From Deltaproteobacteria bacterium (lineage in GTDB: Bacteria; Desulfobacterota; DSM-4660; Desulfatiglandales; B25-G16), in contig JAFDDS010000075.1 of the NCBI GenBank assembly GCA_019310745.1, positions 1-5,109 on the forward strand: DNA of 5,109 bases. The letters run 5' to 3'. The notes under the pieces were generated by a model that worked only from the letters and a program-made list of their open reading frames with translations, ran no database searches and was not told where the DNA came from. This document shows positions 1-5,109 of this stretch, one piece after another. The stretch's first letter is position 1. Every line of letters starts with the position of its first letter. The translations under genes were made by a program, and so were the position numbers.

Positions 1-1
1 G

Positions 2-823
2 CTGGTGAGTGCCGAGTATGTAGGGGCATTCGCAATGACAGAGCCTAACGCCGGATCTGATGTTATGTCTATGAAATCAACTGCCGAGGACAAGGGAGAT
101 CACTGGCTCTTAAATGGTTACAAAACATGGATCTCTAATGCCAGTGTTGCAGATGCGGTCATTATTTATGCGTACACAGATAAGGAAGCTAAGTCGAGGG
201 GTATGTCCGCCTTTGTTATTGAGCCTAAAAACTTTAATGGAATCACAACTACAGATTTAGATAAAACAGGTACACATGCAACACCAACCGGTGAAATTAT
301 CATGGAAAACACCAAGGTCCCGAAAGAAAACATTATAGGTAAACCAGGGGATGGGGTTAAGATACTTTTTGGCTCCCTTGCTAACTCCCGTCTTTCCGCT
401 GCCGCCGGGGGCGTTGGTGTGGCACAAGCCTGTTCAGAGTCCGTTACTAAATATGCTATGGAGCGGGAGCAGTTCGGTCAGGCAGTGGGTAAGTTTCAAA
501 TGAATCAAGACATGGTCGCCCAGATGGTCTCTGAAATCGAGGCTGCAAGACTATCCTGCTACAGGGCAGCATGGCAAAAGGATCAGGGAATGTTGGGAAA
601 TAATATGGAGGTTGCTCAAGCCAAGTATCTGGCTGGTGAAGTTGCCTACAAGTCCTCTCGATACGCCATGAGTATTCTTGGGGCTTACGGTTACTCTACA
701 GAGTATCCGGTGGCTCGTTATTACAGGGACGCGCCCCCTTACGGCATGGTAGAGGGATCAACGAATATCTGTAAATTTATCATCGCACAAGATCAACTCG
801 GTATCAGAAAAGCAAATAGATAA
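2..823 (+). CDS. Acyl-CoA dehydrogenase, probably non-decarboxylating glutaryl-CoA dehydrogenase (5'-truncated by window edge)
   Basis: This is the C-terminal part of an FAD-dependent acyl-CoA dehydrogenase. The reading frame is open to the window edge, and the GTG at 5 is an internal valine, not a start; roughly 115-120 N-terminal residues lie outside. Numbering from that GTG, the FAD/substrate-binding middle domain shows FAMTEPNAGSD (9-19) and WISNA (42-46). The C-terminal helical domain has EREQFG (153-158) and ILGAYGYSTEYPVARYYRDA (224-243). The catalytic base is expected at Glu250 in MVEGSTNI. From memory, the sequence closely follows the Desulfococcus multivorans enzyme that oxidises glutaryl-CoA to glutaconyl-CoA without losing CO2, including the near-identical ending DQLGIRKANR. 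Valine directly before the catalytic Glu, where decarboxylating enzymes have Tyr, agrees with that. The likely role is in anaerobic breakdown of benzoyl-CoA-type aromatics or lysine, passing electrons to ETF in the cytoplasm. The family is certain; the substrate is inferred. The sequence is GC-richer than dnaN downstream. Confidence 0.9.
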   Translation: MVSAEYVGAFAMTEPNAGSDVMSMKSTAEDKGDHWLLNGYKTWISNASVADAVIIYAYTDKEAKSRGMSAFVIEPKNFNGITTTDLDKTGTHATPTGEIIMENTKVPKENIIGKPGDGVKILFGSLANSRLSAAAGGVGVAQACSESVTKYAMEREQFGQAVGKFQMNQDMVAQMVSEIEAARLSCYRAAWQKDQGMLGNNMEVAQAKYLAGEVAYKSSRYAMSILGAYGYSTEYPVARYYRDAPPYGMVEGSTNICKFIIAQDQLGIRKANR

Positions 824-835
824 GGTTTGGTGCGC

Positions 836-859
836 TCTCCCGCATATGAGTGCGGGGGA
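836..859 (+). terminator. Putative hairpin terminator after the acyl-CoA dehydrogenase
   Basis: A 9-bp stem lies 12 bases after the TAA stop: TCTCCCGCA (836-844) pairs with TGCGGGGGA (851-859), with one T-G wobble and a 6-base loop. It is GC-rich in an otherwise AT-rich spacer and is placed where a terminator should be. The following bases (860-876) are T-rich but contain no clean T run, so intrinsic termination may be inefficient. It could also act as an mRNA 3' stabiliser. Confidence 0.55.
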
Positions 860-1017
860 TAGACAGTTATTTATTACCTAAATTAGAAATTGTAAGAGTT
901 AGCATGAAGTTATAAACATATATTAGTTTCAAAAGACTGAATTATAGGAAATATATATAGTAAAAAATGTAATAAAATAAAGATATTAGATGTTTTTTAA
1001 ACAATTAAGTGCTGCTC

Positions 1018-1055
1018 TATTATTATTGTTAGTAATATATATATAAATAATAATA
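1018..1055. repeat. 10-bp perfect inverted repeat before dnaN
   Basis: TATTATTATT (1018-1027) is the exact reverse complement of AATAATAATA (1046-1055), separated by 18 bases that include an alternating AT tract. The arms are pure A/T and low in complexity, so chance formation is plausible in this composition. Its centre lies about 43 bases before the dnaN start, which would suit an operator overlapping the promoter or a weak hairpin in the leader. Confidence 0.4.
1026..1054 (+). promoter_or_regulatory. Weak sigma-70-like promoter candidate for dnaN
   Basis: TTGTTA (1026-1031) resembles a -35 box and AATAAT (1049-1054) a -10 box, at a 17-base spacing. Transcription would start near 1061, leaving a short leader with GGAG at 1071-1074, 5 bases before the ATG. 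A better -10 match, TATAAT (1054-1059), lacks a -35 at proper distance. In sequence this AT-rich, such matches arise easily by chance, so the exact boxes are uncertain even though some promoter between 860 and 1070 is likely. Confidence 0.22.
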
Positions 1056-1079
1056 TAATTTTAAACTTTTGGAGCAAAA

Positions 1080-2204
1080 ATGGAAATAAAAATTAATAGA
1101 GATGTTCTTTTAAAAGGTGTGTCTCGTGTTCAAGGGATTCTGGAAAAGAGAAGTCATATGCCTATATTATCTACAGTACTTTTAATAACTAAAGAAGATA
1201 AGGTTGAACTATCAGCAACCGATCTAGAGATTGGATTTCAAAATAGTTACCCAGCTGAAATTATTAAACCTGGTAGCATAACGATTTCTGGTAAAAAACT
1301 TCTTGATATCACAAGAGAGACTACCAGTAAGAATATTTACATACTAGAAAAAGACAATAACTGGATTTATATTTCCGATAACAAAGCCCATTACAATCTC
1401 TCATCTCTTCCTGCTGACGAATTTCCTGCTTTAACAGAGCCAGAAGGCATAGTAATGATAGAAATAGACGGTGAAGTGTTGGCTGAGATGATCAATAAGA
1501 CAATTCACTCGATAACCATGGAAGATACTAGTTTTAAATTGTCAGGTGTGTTTATGGAAATAATAAATAAAGATAAAGAAGATTTTTTAAGAATGGTTGC
1601 TACTGATGGCCATAGACTCTCATTAATTGATAAAAAAGTACCTAAACTTCAAGAAATAGATATAAAACAGGGTGTTATGATTCCAAAAAAAGGTTTAACC
1701 GAGTTAAACAAACTTGCTTTAGAGAATGGAAACATCCTTTTTGGTTTAAAGCATAATAATCTTGTAGGAAAAAAAGAAGAGGCTTTAATTGTGATACGGT
1801 TGTTGGACACAAAATTTCCTGATTATAAAGACGTTATCCTTCCAAAAAAAGAGGATAAAAAAAATATTATAGTTATCAATAGAAACCTTTTATTAGAATC
1901 CATGAGAAGAATGATGATAATCGGGGGTGATCAGTATCAGGGAGTAAAAATAACTACAGGAGCGGATTATTTAGAGATGGTGTCTGTGAATCCAGATTTA
2001 GGTGATGTGGAAGAAAAAATAGAAATTAAGTATGATGGCGAACCAATAGAGATAGGGTTTAATCCGAAATATTTTATAGACGTACTCCAAACTATGGACA
2101 GTGATATAATCTTTTTAAACATTAAAGATCAAACAAGCCCATGCCTGATTACCGGAGAGCAAGACGAGGGCTTTCTTGGTTTAATTATGCCGATGAGGGT
2201 GTAA
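1080..2204 (+). CDS. dnaN: DNA polymerase III subunit beta (sliding clamp)
   Basis: This is a complete 374-residue beta clamp (the E. coli protein has 366). The clamp forms a dimeric ring around DNA, tethers the replicative polymerase and serves as the docking site for clamp-binding proteins such as MutS, ligase and translesion polymerases. Three repeated clamp domains are expected at about 1-125, 126-255 and 256-374. Visible family motifs are MPILS (27-31), FKLSGV (152-157), ATDGHRLS (174-181), LLDTKFPDY (241-249), FNPKYFIDVL (327-336) and the C-terminal MPMRV (370-374), which is the usual MPMRL-type end forming part of the protein-binding pocket. The ATG at 1080 is preceded by GGAG (1071-1074), 5 bases away, and the N-terminus aligns with the family without extension. 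gyrB follows after 3 bases, so the two are probably one transcript. No dnaA lies directly upstream. The gene is AT-rich with many AAA and ATA codons. No key motif is missing. Confidence 0.97.
   Translation: MEIKINRDVLLKGVSRVQGILEKRSHMPILSTVLLITKEDKVELSATDLEIGFQNSYPAEIIKPGSITISGKKLLDITRETTSKNIYILEKDNNWIYISDNKAHYNLSSLPADEFPALTEPEGIVMIEIDGEVLAEMINKTIHSITMEDTSFKLSGVFMEIINKDKEDFLRMVATDGHRLSLIDKKVPKLQEIDIKQGVMIPKKGLTELNKLALENGNILFGLKHNNLVGKKEEALIVIRLLDTKFPDYKDVILPKKEDKKNIIVINRNLLLESMRRMMIIGGDQYQGVKITTGADYLEMVSVNPDLGDVEEKIEIKYDGEPIEIGFNPKYFIDVLQTMDSDIIFLNIKDQTSPCLITGEQDEGFLGLIMPMRV
2195..2201 (+). promoter_or_regulatory. gyrB ribosome binding site inside the end of dnaN
   Basis: GAGGGTG lies within the last codons of dnaN, with its purine core 8 bases before the gyrB ATG at 2208. 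The dnaN stop (2202-2204) falls between this site and the start codon. A ribosome finishing dnaN would therefore cover or free the gyrB site, which fits translational coupling. Confidence 0.6.
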
Positions 2205-4586
<2,382 letters not shown>

Positions 4587-4609
4587 AGAATTAAGAAGAG
4601 TGCCTAAAG

Positions 4610-4703
4610 CCCGCCTGGCGCGACGCGATTATAACACGCTAACGCTGCTTTAATAATTCTAAGCGGGAGCGATTAAACGTAGCCCTTGCATGCCAGGCCT
4701 GGG
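4610..4703. repeat. Inner complementary arms within the spacer
   Basis: CCCGCCTGGC (4610-4619) can pair with GCCAGGC (4692-4698) plus GGG (4701-4703), a 10-bp stem with a 2-base bulge. It lies immediately inside the outer arm at 4599-4609, so both stems can form together in one branched fold. The right arm is part of a local palindrome, CCTGGGCCAGG (4698-4708), which offers a competing small hairpin. Confidence 0.45.
4643..4671 (+). repeat. Bulged hairpin in the spacer core
   Basis: CGCT (4643-4646) and GCTT (4647-4650) pair with AAGC (4661-4664) and AGCG (4668-4671), leaving a GGG bulge (4665-4667) and a 10-base AT-rich loop. It nests inside the arms at 4610-4619 and 4692-4703, giving a plausible multi-stem RNA or cruciform. 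No T run follows it, so it is not a terminator. Confidence 0.35.
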
Positions 4704-4715
4704 CCAGGATTATAC

Positions 4716-4733
4716 GTGCCTAAAGTGCCTAAC
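4716..4733 (+). repeat. Tandem pair of a 9-base unit, GTGCCTAAA/GTGCCTAAC
   Basis: GTGCCTAAA (4716-4724) is followed directly by GTGCCTAAC (4725-4733). The same unit occurs at 4600-4608 and, inverted, at 4758-4766. Four occurrences of a 9-base unit in under 170 bases is far beyond chance. They may be protein-binding sites or remnants of a dispersed repeat. Confidence 0.7.
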
Positions 4734-4772
4734 ATTAGGAATCTTACCTGTTATAACTTTAGGCACTTTTAG
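4722..4772 (+). terminator. Possible attenuator or terminator hairpin before gyrA
   Basis: AAAGTGCCTAA (4722-4732) pairs perfectly over 11 bases with TTAGGCACTTT (4759-4769), enclosing a 26-base loop that can itself pair TAACA (4730-4734) with TGTTA (4749-4753). TTTTAGTTTT (4767-4776) overlaps and follows the 3' arm, giving an imperfect U-rich tail. The 3' arm can instead pair with 4599-4609 or 4716-4725, so several folds compete. The large loop and interrupted T tract make intrinsic termination uncertain. Confidence 0.35.
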
Positions 4773-4800
4773 TTTTAGCTCACTTTCATTGCTTAAATTG

Positions 4801-4805
4801 AGGAG
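4801..4805 (+). promoter_or_regulatory. gyrA ribosome binding site
   Basis: AGGAG, preceded by TTG, lies 5 bases before the ATG at 4811 and decides the start. A second ATG at 4806 directly abuts the site and is in a different frame, so it can be dismissed. This is the strongest Shine-Dalgarno sequence in the window, pointing to independent translation initiation of gyrA. Confidence 0.8.
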
Positions 4806-4810
4806 ATGCG

Positions 4811-5109
4811 ATGGATCCTTTGCAGGCAATAGATTCAAATACTATTACCATAGAAGAAGAGATGAAAAAGTCCTATCTGGAATATGCCATGAGTGTAATT
4901 GTTGGTAGGGCATTGCCAGATATACGCGACGGACTTAAACCTGTCCACAGGAGAGTTCTGTTCGCCATGGAGCAGTTAAAAAATTATCATAACAGGCCAT
5001 TTAAAAAATCTGCCAGGGTGGTGGGTGATGTTATTGGCAAGTATCACCCTCATGGTGATGCAGCCGTTTATGATACTATTGTAAGGATGGCTCAGCCCTT
5101 TTCTATGAG
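4811..5109 (+). CDS. gyrA: DNA gyrase subunit A, N-terminal part (cut by window end)
   Basis: These are the first 99 codons of the gyrase subunit that cuts and rejoins DNA. The N-terminus has the family pattern: [20 protein letters not shown] (14-33), [20 protein letters not shown] (34-53), [19 protein letters not shown] (65-83) and [16 protein letters not shown] (84-99). The segment from about Ala68 is the winged-helix part that holds the quinolone-determining region. The catalytic tyrosine (E. coli Tyr122) lies beyond the window. Residue 84, equivalent to E. coli Ser83, is Ala (codon GCA, 5060-5062), while Asp88 (E. coli Asp87) is kept. GyrA is favoured over ParC because gyrB lies directly upstream and the motif forms are gyrase-like, but the C-terminal domain that would settle this is not present. 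The ATG at 4811 is chosen for its AGGAG site and matching family start. The frame is open to the window end. Confidence 0.95.
   Translation, partial: MDPLQAIDSNTITIEEEMKKSYLEYAMSVIVGRALPDIRDGLKPVHRRVLFAMEQLKNYHNRPFKKSARVVGDVIGKYHPHGDAAVYDTIVRMAQPFSM

Larger units (their letters stand above)
860..1079. other. Very AT-rich intergenic spacer upstream of dnaN
   Basis: No coding sequence is supported in these 220 bases. Bases 901-1080 contain only 31 G/C (about 17%), against 19 of 60 in the first 60 bases of dnaN and 34 of 60 at the window start. It contains A/T runs (TTTTTT at 993-998, alternating AT at 949-957 and 1034-1045), an inverted repeat at 1018-1055, and the dnaN ribosome binding site GGAG (1071-1074). 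One sequence, TTATAAACA (910-918), differs at one base from the DnaA-box consensus TTATNCACA, but no cluster of boxes is present. It most likely holds the dnaN promoter; an origin-type unwinding region is possible but not shown. Confidence 0.7.
4596..4770. repeat. Outer inverted repeat bounding a 175-bp palindromic element
   Basis: AGTGCCTAAAG (4599-4609) is the exact reverse complement of CTTTAGGCACT (4757-4767). Extending outward to 4596-4609 and 4757-4770 gives 13 of 14 matching positions, and the one mismatch becomes a G-U pair in RNA. The arms enclose the whole GC-rich part of the gyrB-gyrA spacer, as the ends of a MITE-like or other palindromic intergenic element would. No convincing target-site duplication is seen on either side (AATTAAG before, TTTTAGC after), so mobility is only a suggestion. 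Confidence 0.6.
4587..4810. other. Structured, locally GC-rich spacer between gyrB and gyrA
   Basis: No gene is supported in these 224 bases. The open frame beginning at 4690 runs into gyrA out of frame and has no family resemblance. Bases 4601-4720 contain 65 G/C in 120, clearly richer than the surrounding genes. The spacer holds several nested complementary segments and short direct repeats, including GCGATTA at 4625-4631 and 4669-4675, and TTATAAC at 4629-4635 and 4751-4757. It could be a small non-coding repeat element inserted between the gyrase genes, or an untranslated leader controlling gyrA. The sequence alone does not decide between them. Confidence 0.75.

Noticed and set aside
5..7. 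GTG at 5 as the start of the acyl-CoA dehydrogenase
   Set aside because: The frame is open upstream to the window edge, and the protein would lack the N-terminal helical domain that the family always has.
910..918. TTATAAACA as a DnaA box marking oriC
   Set aside because: It has one mismatch to the consensus at a conserved position, stands alone, and sits in about 17% GC sequence where such matches arise by chance. A similar near match at 2913-2921 lies inside gyrB coding sequence.
4596..4770. Insertion sequence or CRISPR array in the spacer
   Set aside because: There is no transposase, no clear target duplication, and the repeated units are 9 bases and directly abutting or irregularly spaced, unlike CRISPR repeats.
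4587..4810. tRNA or other known structural RNA gene in the spacer
   Set aside because: No cloverleaf with a TTC-loop motif (GGTTCGAATCC-like) or CCA end can be drawn, and the pairing arms are too far apart.
4806..4813. ATG at 4806 as an alternative gyrA start
   Set aside because: It is in a different frame from GyrA and abuts the AGGAG site with no spacing.
4690..4908. 72-codon + strand open frame overlapping the gyrB-gyrA spacer and the start of gyrA
   Set aside because: It crosses the palindromic repeats, overlaps the certain gyrA coding region out of frame, lacks a ribosome binding site and resembles no family.

Overview
The window most likely comes from an anaerobic bacterium related to the Desulfobacterota (the former Deltaproteobacteria). 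Three observations suggest this. The partial first gene closely resembles the non-decarboxylating glutaryl-CoA dehydrogenase of sulfate-reducing and syntrophic degraders of aromatic compounds. GyrB is of the long form, with the extra domain in its C-terminal half that is typical of Gram-negative bacteria. DnaN and GyrA are ordinary bacterial versions. The lineage is an inference from remembered family features, not from a search.

Layout, all on the + strand: (1) 2-823, the C-terminal two thirds of an acyl-CoA dehydrogenase, followed by a GC-rich hairpin (836-859) that probably ends that transcript. (2) 860-1079, a very AT-rich spacer (31 G/C in the 180 bases 901-1080) with a perfect 10-bp inverted repeat and weak promoter-like sequence just before dnaN. 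(3) 1080-2204, dnaN, the complete DNA polymerase III sliding clamp. (4) 2208-4586, gyrB, complete, starting 3 bases after the dnaN stop. (5) 4587-4810, a structured non-coding spacer that is locally much more GC-rich (65 G/C in 4601-4720) than the genes around it. It carries three direct copies of GTGCCTAA (two followed by A, one by C) and one inverted copy, arranged so that mutually exclusive stems can form. (6) 4811 to the window end, the first 99 codons of gyrA.

Replication and topology functions are grouped here: the clamp that gives the replicase its processivity, then both gyrase subunits, which remove the positive supercoils made ahead of the fork. The usual neighbours dnaA (before dnaN) and recF (between dnaN and gyrB) are absent. 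dnaN and gyrB are almost certainly co-transcribed; gyrA may be read through or controlled separately by the structured spacer. The dehydrogenase is metabolically unrelated and appears to be a separate unit.

No clearly new system is visible. The most interesting stretch is the gyrB-gyrA spacer, which looks like either a small palindromic repeat element or an RNA regulatory leader for gyrA. Next are the recF-less dnaN-gyrB junction, the AT-rich region before dnaN, and the natural alanine at the main quinolone-determining position of GyrA.
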